Source of the DNA: Pogona vitticeps
Taxonomy: Eukaryota > Chordata > Lepidosauria > Squamata > Agamidae
Direction: 5' to 3'
Length of the DNA stretch: 64,000 bases
Assembly: GCF_051106095.1 (NCBI RefSeq)
Contig: NC_135786.1
Span: 200,443,001-200,507,000, forward strand
Shown here: piece by piece, positions 37,451-48,215 of the stretch
How positions within the stretch are numbered: position 1 is the first letter of the stretch
How the letters are laid out: the number at the start of each line of letters is the position of its first letter
Notes under the pieces: model-generated
What the model was told of the DNA's origin: nothing
The model's database searches: none
Seen by the model: only the letters and a program-made list of their open reading frames with translations
Translations under genes and position numbers: made by a program

Positions 37451-38026
37451 TCACTTTCCGATGATTTCCATCAGTTTCCTGTTGCTGTGAGCCTGCTGAG
37501 CCAACTGCTCTGCTCGGGCCATTTCCAAGACTTCTCGGAGGAGATGGAAAGTTAGATCCAAGGAGATCGGCGGCTCCTCGGATCGCTTCTCTTTCTCCGC
37601 GGCGGCCTCCTCCAGCGGGTGGAGGTGGTGGGAACCACCATAGTCATCCTCGCCGTCCCAGGGCCCCGCGGCACCCTCTAGCGAGCGCTGCTGAAGGTGT
37701 TCCAGCTGCTGAACAGCTGCTCGTAAAAAGTTGCCGGCCGATGCAGATGCTGCTAGGTGGCGGCTGCTGCTGCCAGCTGTTGAGGAAGAAGAGGAAGCGG
37801 CAGCGGCGGCGGCGGGGTTCTTGTGGAGGTTGCCTAAGCGCAGGAAATACTCTTCCCCCATTCGCAGCAAGACGGGCAGTGACTGGGGTTGCTCTTGGAA
37901 ATCCGGTTGCAGCGCAGCGCCGTCGGCGGGAGCGGCTAGGGCGCCTTTGCTGAGGGTTCGGCACTCATAGCAGGACAGGAGAGCGACCAGCAAGATCCCA
38001 GTAGAAACCAGCAACTGAGTCTTCAT
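37451..38026 (-). CDS. CRH: Corticotropin-releasing hormone precursor
   Basis: This single exon encodes a 191-residue preprohormone. Residues 1-24 form a signal peptide (MKTQLLVSTGILLVALLSCY, then ECRT). The propeptide has the conserved block MGEEYFLRLGNL (56-67), an Ala/Ser run (72-88) and an acidic segment. The dibasic site KR (147-148) precedes the 41-residue hormone (149-189), which begins SEEPPISLDLTFHLL and ends KLMEII. G190 donates the C-terminal amide and K191 is trimmed. The mature peptide equals the human/rat sequence as I know it. Secreted CRH acts on the G-protein-coupled receptor CRHR1 and drives pituitary ACTH release. The ATG at 38024-38026 lies 16 bases inside exon 2, whose acceptor TTTTGCAG ends at 38043. 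The length is close to mammalian CRH (about 190-196). It is convergent with TRIM55, as in mammals. Confidence 0.98.
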   Translation of the reverse strand: MKTQLLVSTGILLVALLSCYECRTLSKGALAAPADGAALQPDFQEQPQSLPVLLRMGEEYFLRLGNLHKNPAAAAAASSSSSTAGSSSRHLAASASAGNFLRAAVQQLEHLQQRSLEGAAGPWDGEDDYGGSHHLHPLEEAAAEKEKRSEEPPISLDLTFHLLREVLEMARAEQLAQQAHSNRKLMEIIGK

Positions 38027-38584
38027 ATTTCAGCGGCCAGATCTGCAAAAAATAAATAAATAAAAAGAAAAGAAAAAAGAAAAAGGGAGGAGGGAAGAAT
38101 GGTCAAAAAGCTGATGTCAGAGAGGACGGAGTGACTTAGCCCATTGGGAAAGAGGCAGAGAATTCCCCGTAAGCGACCCTTCCTGTTCAACGCGGTCGCT
38201 GTCCGTGGTGCTGGACCAAACGCCCACTCTTTCTCCCACATTTTTAACCTGATATAATCAACTCGGTCGGATCCTCTTTGTGCTCACAGTTGGCGGGGGG
38301 GGGGGGGAATCTTCCCCTTCCTTCGGTCCAGGACAGCCTGAACTACTCCTGATACAAGGCATGGGGTGAAAACAAACGTTTCAGCATCAGACAGCTATTC
38401 TGTGGGTCAGGCTGCATTCCAGACTCAGGTGCTTCAACCATTCAAAGCAACTGATGAAATATATTTCTTCCCTTTAATAAGTGACCCTTGACTGTTTCCA
38501 GAGAATCCCAGAAGGGTCTATAGCTGGAACTCCTTTCACTATCCCAGTACACAATGCACTATCTCAGCATCACTTTATTTTCTC

Positions 38585-38598
38585 AACACACACACACA

Positions 38599-38662
<64 letters not shown>
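38585..38662 (-). repeat. (TG)n tract in the CRH intron
   Basis: Nearly pure (CA)n on the + strand, 39 units with one T interruption. It lies inside the 730 bp CRH intron (38043-38772), so the pre-mRNA carries (UG)n here. Confidence 0.97.
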
Positions 38663-38772
38663 GCTCTAATCACACACAGACACTTATCCAAACTACCCAG
38701 CAGCAGAACCTTCTCCTCAACTGAAGTTTGCTGTGCGTAGAATAGAGCGATAAAGCCGCATCTTTTCCATAC

Positions 38773-38902
38773 CTGAGAGATGCCCAGGGAGTTAAGTACG
38801 ACGGGTGGAGCCAGTCCGTGGTCGGGTCCCCCTTTTCTCCCCCTCTCCTATGCGTATCTCCCGGAGCTTCCTCCTGGCGTCCTTGTGATCAGATTGCTTT
38901 CC
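38773..38902 (-). other. CRH: CRH non-coding exon 1 (5' UTR)
   Basis: The 3' end is set by a donor on the minus strand, CTCTCAG|GTATGG, with the intron starting at 38772. The intron runs 730 bp to acceptor TTTTGCAG at 38043, the same two-exon layout as mammalian CRH. The 5' end is inferred to lie about 30 bp downstream of the TATA box, near 38902. No ATG-initiated reading frame of note was seen. Confidence 0.75.
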
Positions 38903-38925
38903 TAATCAGAGCCCCGGTGCGTGAT

Positions 38926-38932
38926 TTTTATA
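38926..38932 (-). promoter_or_regulatory. CRH TATA box
   Basis: CCTATAAAAATCAC on the minus strand. Position relative to the splice donor of exon 1 and the upstream CRE matches the known CRH promoter. Confidence 0.85.
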
Positions 38933-38959
38933 GGTTAGACCCTGTTCTGGAATCACGCA

Positions 38960-39121
38960 GCCCTTGCCTAATAAGCTGACGCTTCCTTGACAGCTTGCGT
39001 GCCCCGATCCAGTGCTGAATAAATCATGGGGGCCGTTCCAGAGCAGCACTGGGCAACGTCCTGCTATCACAACCCAGAATCTCACATCCAATTATATCAA
39101 CAGATATTTATCGCCTCGTTA
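38960..39121 (-). promoter_or_regulatory. Conserved CRH proximal promoter
   Basis: On the minus strand the order is: GGCGATAAATATCTGTTGAT, ATAATTGGATGTGAGATTCT (39080-39116 together), an ATGATTTAT segment, then AAGCTGTCAAG and GCGTCAGCTTATTAGGCAA (about 38967-38985). I recall the same blocks in the same order between the CRE and TATA of the human CRH promoter. They probably bind neuronal and hormone-responsive factors; individual sites are not assigned here. Confidence 0.8.
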
Positions 39122-39122
39122 G

Positions 39123-39130
39123 TGACGTCA
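39123..39130 (-). promoter_or_regulatory. Palindromic cAMP response element (TGACGTCA)
   Basis: A perfect 8 bp CRE about 225 bp upstream of the inferred start site, the position of the functional CRE bound by CREB in mammalian CRH. cAMP/PKA-driven induction is therefore likely. Confidence 0.92.
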
Positions 39131-40970
39131 GCAAAGTCCTCGACGGGGGAGATCAGCGGGACATTCTTCCCATTGACAAAAACTCTTGAATGAAGAATTC
39201 CCAAAAGGGGGAGCGGCGGAGGAGGGGTCCGGGGAGGGGGGACAAAACACAGCAAGCACCACCTCTTACTATCAAAGGTCAAGGTGGCCCAAAACTTTCC
39301 ATCCTGTTCCCATAGAAGGAGTCATTAAACCAAGCGAAAAGGGATGGCCCTCAAATGTACAAAGGTCCCAATGCTGTATTCATTTCTCTTTCATGGGGAA
39401 TTATAAGAAGGCACTCTGGAGCGTCGTATAGTGCCAACCAAGGCATTGCTTTGCAATCCCTTGGATCCTGCTTCTCAGAAAAAGGTGTAGAAGCATCAGC
39501 CTTCCTAAAGACTAGGTAGAAATAAGTCTTTTCACTGGCATCGGAAAGGTGCAAAGGAAAAAACCAAGCCACTCCGAGCGGGTAAGACGCCCAGACACAT
39601 TGGCACACCTTTGCCTTCCACTTTTGCTGGAACATACGGATCAAAACTTCACTACGAATTTCCGTCGACGGGGGAGGGAGGGGTGGGGGGGGAAGGTTCC
39701 AACCCTGCTTCCAAATCAATTACTTAGCGCAGAGATGAGGGGAGAGTGCCACAAGCAATCGGGATTGGGGCCGCGGTGGCTCCCACCAATATCTCACGAG
39801 CTGATAACCTACAAGAGAGGGAAGGATCTCGAAATACCTGCGGGACGCATCCCTAGCCTGTAGGTGTGGCTGTGACGGTGTGTGCGCGCGCCCTGTCGTT
39901 TGTATAGCCGTCTGCTTGGTCAGGTCTGATGCTCAGTGTTTCTCTTTGAGGATGATTGAACACAGGAGCGGTCTCAATCATCCTGTGTCAAAATTATCCG
40001 TTTTCTGCCTTCTAAAAACTCCCTCTCCACGCATGTCTGCTCTGCTTCCTTATCTCAGTAGATATCTTATCTTCTCTGTTCTTGCCACTTGACCCTCGGC
40101 CTTTGCAATGAAAGCCGGAGAAGGTAAGAAACAGCAGAGCCCAGAGAGATCCACGGCCCTTCTTCTTGTGGATGAAAAGGCCATTAACTGAAGATGAATG
40201 AGTCCTTCAACTTCCAACGCCTCTTCCCCATTTCCTGTTGGAATACCTAAACGGGGGAAAAGGAGAGGAAAGAGGGTTTCCAACTTTGAGGGCTTCCATA
40301 AGCAGGAATCTGCTTTATGAGTTGTTCATTTGGAATCCGGCATTTACCTGGATTCGAATGAATCGTTTGGTCGGGGAAGGCGATTCTGTGCGTGTCACGA
40401 AATCTCAGTCCCTGCTCGGTCGCCTTTTGGAGGCGGGTGGACTAGTTGGGGACACAGAGCTTCGCCAGAGATGGCTATTGTCAAGCTGGCTCCTCTCCTT
40501 CCCTGTCGGAGCCGCCGCCCATGTGTTATTAGCCGCATTTGGATTCAGAGAGGGAGGAGCGCACCCTTCACCGCCCTTGGTCCTTGCCACCCAGCATTGC
40601 AGAGGACGGGGATGAATGGCTGTTGTTAAACCCCATTGAACGGTAATTCGGGCGCTGTTAAAAACTCGAGAGCGCGGGATATTGTTGCTTGATGACCCAG
40701 CTGTTTCCTCTATAGCTGGGATGGCGCCGTAATCAAAAGCGCTCTTTAGCCTTCCATTCTTCAGTGGCTCTCCAAGCCCAGGCGGGTATGAAGCAGGCTT
40801 GGAGCGCGTTCATCTCACTCCACAGGCAGGGGTTGCAAGCAGGCAAGCAAGCAGGCAAACTAAGAGACAGAACAGGAAGAGGCGGAAGTCTTTTCAAAGC
40901 ATTGAGGCAACCGGTCGTACTGATTTTTAACTAATGCGGAGACCTATGAAAGAGGATCTGTGGACAGAAA
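39131..40970. other. CRH upstream region, GC-richer, no gene seen
   Basis: No coding sequence or repeat was recognised. Base composition is more GC-rich and CpG-containing than the flanks, especially 40400-40760 (GCGCTGTT, CGAGAGCGCGGG). This may be distal regulatory DNA of CRH; open frames on both strands have no recognisable content. Confidence 0.5.
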
Positions 40971-41083
40971 GGAGAGCTTGGGAAGCTGACTGTTATACTA
41001 CATCTCCCAAATTCCTCCAGCCAGGGATTGATGCTAGCTGGAGGATTCTGAGAATTATAGTCCGAAAAATAACATTTCCTGCA
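40971..41083. mobile_element. hAT-like MITE
   Basis: The inverted pair ACTACATCTCCCAAATTCCT / GAGGATTCTGAGAATTATAG surrounds CCAGCCAGGGATTGATGCTAG. AAAAATAACATTTCC follows, matching the ends of the element at 6762-6889. Confidence 0.5.
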
Positions 41084-41499
41084 TCCGGGGCAAGACTATT
41101 CGATGAAATCCCGAAGGGCTGAAATGGGATGAAACGCCAGAAGAGTGGAATTGGTGGTGTTAACCTTCATAACGAGGGGGTCTCTTCTACAGCACTGAAT
41201 TGTAGGACTTACTGATTTCACAGAAGAACCTTCATATCCAAGTGGGAAGCACCTGCCCTGGTCTCTATGGAAACTTTGAAGCCAATGGAAATCTATGGGA
41301 TTTAGAAATTTTCAACAACCAGTCTAGTTCCAATAATAAAGTTCACTCCCTTTATACCACAAAAGTGCCTCTCTGGAGCTGGTGCCCTACAAATTAGTCA
41401 TACTACCATTCCTTTCACATGATACTTGGAGATGATGAGTGCTGTAATTCAATTTAGACTGAGGAAAGTTAATACAGAGGGTTGTGATTGTTGTTATGT

Positions 41500-43240
41500 G
41501 CTCTGACGTATGGAGAATGAGCAATCTCCAAAATGTCTTATCCTCAAATGCTCTGCTCAGCTCCTGTAAACTCAAGCCTGGTCTCCTTTAGGGATTCAGT
41601 CCATCTCGTATTTCATCTTCCTCTTTTCCTGCTGCCTTCAACTTTTCCCAGCATTACTGTCTTTTCCACAGAAATTTACCTTCTCATGATCGTACTCAAA
41701 CTAGGACAGCCTCAGTTTCCTTATTTTTGCCTCCAGAGATCAATCAGGCTTGATTTGCTCTAGGACCTACTTGTTCATCTTTCTGGCAGTCCAGAGCATT
41801 TACGAAGCCCTCCTCTGGTGCCATGTTTCCAACAAATCAATTTTGCTCCCTGTCAGCTTTCTTTACTGTCTGTCCTTTACACCAGCAGTCCCCAACCTTT
41901 TTGGTGCTTTGGGGGAGCAAGCTTCATGCACAGGGGGACCGGCACATCCCCACATGGCTGTGGGGGGCGTGTTGTGGCTCCAGGGGGCATTTCACACTCA
42001 CACATCCCGCACGAGCCTGACATGCCCACCACGAGCATGACACGCCCATCGCGCGTGCGTGGGGGGGGTGGAGATCCATATCCACAGACCAGTTCCGGGA
42101 AGCCCACGGACCAGGGGTTGATGACCCCTGCTTTGCACAAATGCATGGTGGTGATCTTGGTCTCGAGTGACATACCTGTACGCTTGATGATCCTTTGTAA
42201 TTCCTTTATTGCTGCTCTTCCAAGTCTCAGTTTTCTTCTGCTTTCTTGACTGAAGTCTCCATTTGGACTGATGATTGAACCAAGGTATACAAAATCTTTG
42301 CCATTAGAATTTCTTCATTGTCTACATTAAAGTGTGTAGTTCTTCTATAGTCATGATTCTGGTCTTCTTAATGTTCAACTGCAGTCCTGCTTTGGCACTT
42401 CCTTCTTTCACTTTCACTAAAAGTCATTTCAAATCATGCTGCTTTTTGTTAGTAAGATGGTGTCATCTGCATATCTTAAATTATTGATGTTTTTCCAATT
42501 TTTTTTTTGTTCCTTCATCTGAATCTAGTCTGTCTTTCCATATGATATGTTCTGCATATATATTGAACAGGAAGGGGAATAAAATGCACCCTTGTCTGAC
42601 ACCTTTGCCTACAGGACATAATTCTCTCTCTCTCCATATTCTGTCCTAATGGTAGCTTCTTGTCCACAATACACGTTACACATGAGGACAATCAAGTGCT
42701 AAGGCACACCCCTTTCTTTCAGAACAACCCATAGTTTCTCATGACCCACACAGTCAAAGGCTTTGCTGTAGTCTATAAAGCATAGACTGATCTTCTTCTG
42801 AAATTATTTGGTGCATCCCAGTAATCAGCTGATATCTGCAATATGATCTCAAGCACCTCTTATGTTTCAAAATCCAGTTTGAACACTGGCCATTTCTTAC
42901 TCCATATCATTAAAAGCCTTTGTTGCAACATCTTGAGCATCACTTTGCATGCATAGGAAATTAGAACAATGATCTTATTGTTACTGCACTCCTTGATACA
43001 GTATCTCCTTTCTTGGAGACTGGAATGTAAGTTGAATGTTTTCAGTCTGTGGGCTATTGTTTTACTTTCCATATGTGTTGGCATAGTCTTGTTAAGATTT
43101 TGACAGATTCAACCTTTATACAGTAGCTTGAAATAGTTCTCTTAGTATTACACTTACCCTATTAATTTATTTCTTCCCAGTGCCGTCAGAGGAGTTCTCA
43201 TTTCACTTTCTAGAAATGCAGGTTCTCCATCATAAGACTG
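41500..43240 (-). mobile_element. Old RTE-clade LINE copy, reverse orientation
   Basis: The minus strand preserves RTE reverse-transcriptase landmarks in broken frames: sequence corresponding to CFIDYSKAFDCV near 42740-42785, a YADDT-type catalytic region near 42460, and the downstream linker near 42260-42420. It is far more diverged than the BovB copies here, with no long open frame, and is probably an older RTE lineage. A 248 bp hAT element sits at 41883-42130. Confidence 0.72.
41883..42130. mobile_element. hAT-type nonautonomous element in RTE copy
   Basis: The ends are CAGCAGTCCCCAACC and GGTTGATGACCCCTG (inverted, imperfect). The 8 bp flanks CTTTACAC (41875-41882) and CTTTGCAC (42131-42138) differ at one base. 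GC-rich interior with a G run at 42061-42068. No transposase. Confidence 0.82.
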
Positions 43241-43799
43241 CACTTCAAAAGAGTTTTTCATTCTTCAATCTCTTCCGTATAGGTCTTCAATCTACTGTTT
43301 CTACAGTAGATTGTTTCTACTGACCCTGTGTGGGCCATTCAGGTCCACCAATTAACTCCATCAGGAAGCTTAAAAATATTGCTTAAGTATATGTAGTTCA
43401 TGCTCTAGAAGACATGGATCAGGATTTTAAGTCCCATAAGTTTCTTTATGGCAGAATTTCCTTGGGAAACAGCTTCTGTTCCTTTGTTGACACTTTAACA
43501 GGTTCCAGCTAACCCAGTTGCTTGCATGAAAACCAGTTTCACTTTCTTTCTCAAAGTTGGGGCAGTGTGTCTTACCCGTAAAAGATCTAAAACATACAAA
43601 CACAAACTTATTTCCAGAGAACCTCCATGAAGATGAAGTTGTAATGAAGGGATATTCTCTCAGCTTCCCGATGGATTTATTTGCTGAACCTGAACCTGAT
43701 TTGTTTCCAAAATCTGAACAAAATCTTCAGAAGAGGTAAATCTCATTTAATTAGAATGTTTATTAAAAACACAGTAGGTTGGACCCAAATTCAATTATG

Positions 43800-43965
43800 T
43801 TTGTTGTTGTTTCGTTGTTAAGCTGTGTCTGACTCTTTGTGACCCATGGACCAGAGCACGCCAGGCCCTCCTGTCTTCCACTGCCTCCCGGAGTTGGGTC
43901 AAATCCATGTTAGCTTCGCTGACACTGTCCAACCATCTCGTCCTCTGTCCCCTTCTCCTCTTGCC
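43800..43965 (-). mobile_element. RTE-BovB 3' fragment, 166 bp
   Basis: The BovB 3' end on the minus strand: GACCAGAGCACGCCAGGCCC on the + strand and the ACACAGCTTAACAACGAAAC tail. It is flanked by a perfect 10 bp duplication TTCAATTATG (43790-43799 and 43966-43975). Confidence 0.92.
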
Positions 43966-44004
43966 TTCAATTATGCTTAGAGTCTGTTATATGTTGTAAA
44001 ATCA

Positions 44005-44513
44005 AAACTGATTTATGAAGGCCTTGGTAGAGTTTTCAAGCATTGGCTGCCCATTCGTTTCCATGTCGACTTCAAAGTCTTAATGCTTACTTATAAGGCC
44101 CTAAACGGTTTAGGACCTCAATATTTGGCGGAACGCCTGCTCCCACCAAGGTCTACCCGGATCACCCTTGCGAGTCAGGAGGTGAGGCTGAGGAGCCTGA
44201 TGCCAAGAGAGGCCCGGAAGGAGAAGACACAAAGCCGGGCCTTCTCGGCGGTGGCTCCTCACTTATGGAACAACCTCCCTCCGGAGATTCGCACAGCACC
44301 TACACTGGGAATCTTTAAAACCCAATTAAAAACATGGTTATACATCCAGGCCTTCCCTCCAGTCAATACCTGATTTCTTTCTATTTTCCTTTATTTTTTT
44401 TTCTACTTTATTACAATTGTTATTGAACGACTATGCACATTCTTGAGTTTATTGTTTTATCCTATATTGCAAGCCTCCTAGAGTGGACGAGGAGTCCAGA
44501 TAGGCGGGGTATA

Positions 44514-44564
<51 letters not shown>

Positions 44565-44608
44565 CAAACAAACAAACAAATAAATAAATAAACAAACAAA
44601 CAAACAAA

Positions 44609-44691
<83 letters not shown>

Positions 44692-44696
44692 AGGTA
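44005..44696 (+). mobile_element. L2-type LINE 3' end with long simple tail
   Basis: The frame reads HWLPIRFHVDFKVLMLTYKA, then LNGLGPQYLAERLL and SRAFSAVAPHLWNNLPPEIR, the well-known L2/CR1-type C-terminus, up to a stop near 44371. A GTGGACGAGGAGTCCAGATA-type 3' UTR and GGCGGGGTATAAATCAATC lead into (AATC)n, (AAAC)n and (AAAT)n up to 44693. The coding part (44083-44373) has no stop, suggesting moderate age. Confidence 0.8.
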
Positions 44697-44815
44697 GGTG
44701 AGGTATTTAAGGTGTGTTTTTACCATATGAAGCCTCCGTACCTAGCAAGTTTCCATGGTTGAGAAGGGATTTGAACCCAGATAATTTGCATCCTAGTCTA
44801 TCACTTTATCCATTA

Positions 44816-45087
44816 CAGTGGATCCTCGATTTACGGAATTAATCCATATTGGAACGGTGGCTGCAGGTCGAAAAGTCTGTAGGTCGAGGCTCCATTGACC
44901 TACAATGCATTGAAAACCGATTAATCTGTAACCGGACGTTTTTGTTCCATTTTTGTTCCATTTTGGGGTTTTTTTTCGGTCTGTAGGTCGATTCTCCGGC
45001 TGCAAGTCAAACTTAAATTTTGTGGCCAGAGAATCTGTAACTCGAAAAGTCTGTAAGTCGAGCTGTCTGTAAGTCGAGGGCCCACTG
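44816..45087. mobile_element. Mariner-type MITE, 272 bp
   Basis: Inverted ends CAGTGGATCCTCGATTTACG and GTAAGTCGAGGGCCCACTG with TA on both sides (44814-44815, 45088-45089). The interior repeats 'gtctgtaggtcga' motifs. No transposase. The 60 bp before it look like a reversed tRNA-SINE remnant (GATTTGAACCCAG). Confidence 0.85.
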
Positions 45088-45089
45088 TA

Positions 45090-46616
45090 CACCATACTGA
45101 GTGTCATACTTAAAGTGAAACCATAAAATTACTGTGCTGTAAATTACTCAACACAAAACACAAATTGAGAAAACATCCAATGGAAAAGAGAGTGATCTGA
45201 AGTTTACTCAACAGATTTGAAACACTGCCAACTCAGGTACTTTTCCACTCCTTTCATAAGAGGTGGGTTATCTTCCTTTGTCAGAAGAGAACCTGTCTCA
45301 GGAGTGGAAAATTCCCTTTTATATTTTGCTGTAGCTGAATATCTTAAAGGCAAATAAATACATCTTCATAACTTTCATCTCAAACATTCTACAGAACCAC
45401 AAGGCTATGTCCAGAGCCGAAATATTAAATACAAATAACATCACTTCAGTTCTGAGTGCAGATGCTGTGTTTCCAAAGGTGGGGGGCAACATCCTGGAGC
45501 TACCATTGCCCACACTACATATGTTCATTTTTTTTCATGACTTGTCGCAGCCTCTGATTCAACTGGTTTTGCAGATTTTTGCAGATGTCAAGGCTTATGT
45601 GGAAAATGCTGGAACAGGCTCCCAAAAACAAGATCAGTGCTGCTGCAATGGATGTGTGGGCGGGTGTCAACCATCTTCTGGATACTTTTGATGACTAGTA
45701 CATTTCGCACCTATCTCTTCCTGGCATTATCTTTGTTTTAACATATGCAGCAAATAGTGTCATTTCCACTTTATGGATGTGTGCACATCTACTCCTACCA
45801 TGTCACCCTTAAACAAGAAAAAGAATACGAGGCAATCTGCATTGACACAGTAATATTCCACCACCCCAACGATGTTTTGCAAAATTATTTTAAAATGCCC
45901 CGTGTATAAGACGACCAAACACAAGCACTCTGATATCACTTTCAAAGTTGACTAATGGTTTCATCAAAGGTAGTCTTGGCTGCTGCTGTCCCCAACAGTT
46001 CTGAAAGCAGTTGAAAACACATTGGCCAATCGAAAGAATCTTAACACCCTTATTAAACAGGAAAAGGTTGTTCAACATGGAGACATAGTTAACTGAATTC
46101 AAAACAATCAGTGAAAGTGTTTTGAGGGATGGATGTTGAAGTAATATTTCAGTTTCCTTCTATTACATTCTCTGGTCTGTGCTCTTGCAAATTTCTCTCT
46201 GTAGCTGAGAAGAGAACTCATCAACATTTAAAAAGCTTTGGTCCTGTTTAGGAGATTAAGCCTGCATTCTCTTAACTACTGCTTTGCTTGTCTTAAACAG
46301 GGGGGTGAAGTCAGACTTAGCCAAACTTACAAGTTAAATCCAACAGAATCAATGGGACTCCGCTAAAAATGACCCAGTGGATCAATCACTGAATGATGAG
46401 TCACACATACGTAATTACCATTAATCCAATAGGTCTGTTCCAGTTGGAACTACTAACTGGATTGAGGCCAAAGTCTTTATGTTAGCTGTAGAATCCCAAT
46501 AGTAATGATCTGGCATTGAGTGAACCATAGAAAGCCTGCCTACAACACACACATACATCCAGTGATTGCGAGAGAAACTGAGATCCTTTACCATGAAAAG
46601 AAGTCACATAGGTCAA
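45090..46616. other. Intergenic stretch, no gene recognised
   Basis: Nothing assignable. An open frame at 45407-45691 has no recognisable motif. The stretch 46316-46450 (CAATGGGACTCCGCTAAAAA) resembles a common sauropsid repeat, as does 62360-62510. Confidence 0.4.
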
Positions 46617-46794
46617 AGGAGAAGGAGAAGGAGAAGGAGAAGGAGAAGGAGAAGGAGAAGGAGAAGGAGAAGGAGAAGGAGGAGAAGAAGAAGAAGAAGA
46701 AGAAGAAGAAGAAGAAGAAGAAGAAGAAGAAGAAGAAGAAGAAGAAGAAGAAGAAGAAGAAGAAGAAGAAGAAGAAGAAGAAGAAGAAGAAGAA
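46617..46794 (+). repeat. (GGAGAA)n then (GAA)37
   Basis: About ten GGAGAA/AAGGAG units lead into 37 uninterrupted GAA triplets (46684-46794). The strand is pure purine throughout. Poly-Glu, poly-Lys and poly-Arg frames across it are artefacts. Confidence 0.97.
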
Positions 46795-46796
46795 AT

Positions 46797-48106
46797 CAGG
46801 ACATATGCTGTTGGTAACTGCCTTCAGGGGAAATGACAATCATGTTAATGAAGTTAGGATAGTTCCTACTATAAATTAACAACAAATAATAATTTTAATC
46901 TTAGAACTGCATTTAGATTAATAGTAGTATTAATAGTAATATTAATCTCAGAACTAATTAAAAGAAGAAATAAGAACCTAATAAGAAAATATTAGCATAA
47001 AGGTAGGTATCCCAGAAGATATGGTTCATTTTCTAGATGGGCCGTGGAACTGGGCAACATTGCCAAATATCCTAAAGACCACACTTTGACACTTCAGTTC
47101 TAACCAATGTGCCTGAAGCTTTCTCTGTCCTGTTCAATCTTTCCTTCAGTTTATTTCCTATATTTTGCTAAAGACCATCCAGCCCCAATTGGGGGCCCCC
47201 AAATTCCACTCCCCTTGCTTTTAGAAGACTCGTTCCTTTTCTTTCTCTGTTTGCTTTTGGATACAAGTCAGTGTACCCAAAAGTGGTGGGCAGTGTGTTG
47301 AATGACAGAATTAATGAAATTCTAATAAAGATATAGGTAGGCTGTATTCTGATTTCATAGTAATGTCATTATACTGGGTTTTACATATAGCACATTGATT
47401 TATTGCATATCAATTTTACATTCTTTTCCATGGTTATAATTAAGTGTGGTGCTTCTCTTGAATTGGAATTTCAGTCTCTTAGACTAGATGGTCATAAAAC
47501 TCTGCTTCACAGACTGCAGTCTTAGAGCCTGGATTTGGGAGAGCAGAGGTAGCCTTGAGAAAGCATACATGTGAGTCGGAAACCCCTTACCCCCTACTCA
47601 CCCAGATTTCACCTCTGAAGACCAATAAAGGGGAATACCAATTGAAATAGTAATCTCACTGTTGCTGATGACAGCCAAAGGATTCAATCTAATATTTGAT
47701 GATACCACTGGAACAATAGGCTAGTTTATGTCCACAGATGTTTCATAACCAAAAAGAGTTATCTGTGAAGTTCCACATTGTTCACTAAGTTATAAAACAA
47801 TTGGACCTTAAGGCATAGCCATGTAGATTAGCCCTTTTCCCTTTGTTTAGCACTGCCTGACTATTGCCTTGTCAGATCGATGTCTGGGCACTGAAGAAGC
47901 AGCTACGTAAGGCAGCATTTATTCAGAGCATGTTCAGCATCTAAGGGGGAAGACAGGTGGAATAATTGGGAAACTCTAGACTGGGCCAGAAATAAACAAC
48001 CAAGTAAATCAGAAAGTGTCTCCTCTCTGAGCTATTAGCACACTGAATCTATAACATGGCAAGGTCAGGTTCTCCTTAATTACACAAATGTTTAGAGAAG
48101 AAACAT
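46797..48106. other. Intergenic stretch, nothing recognised
   Basis: AT-rich unique-looking DNA with no gene, repeat family or conserved motif that I can identify. Confidence 0.5.
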
Positions 48107-48215
48107 TAGGAATTTCCCTATGCAGCCCAAAGAATTTCCAAGTTTTAATCTATGATATCCATGGTATCCTAGATTAAAACTTGGAAATTCTTTGGGCTGC
48201 ATAGGGAAATTCCTA
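48107..48215. repeat. 46 bp perfect palindrome at a BovB junction
   Basis: The left arm 48107-48152 (starts TAGGAATTTCCCTATGCAGC) and right arm 48170-48215 are perfect inverted copies, separated by 17 bp that include the target-site copy ATCCATGGTATCC (48157-48169). The right arm starts exactly where the insertion starts. Confidence 0.95.

Noticed and set aside
37644-37970. Frames antisense to or shifted within the CRH exon
   Set aside because: Shadows of the GC-rich CRH coding sequence; no independent support.
45407-45691. 94-codon frame with Cys-rich end (CCCNGCVGGC)
   Set aside because: No family resemblance, no splice context, and no promoter; left as unassigned.
46520-46879. Long poly-Lys, poly-Glu, poly-Arg and poly-Phe frames
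   Set aside because: All arise from the (GGAGAA)n(GAA)n tract read in different frames.
48107-48215. Palindrome as an ordinary pre-existing host hairpin
   Set aside because: The right arm begins exactly at the insertion boundary defined by the 13 bp target copies, so it belongs to the insertion.
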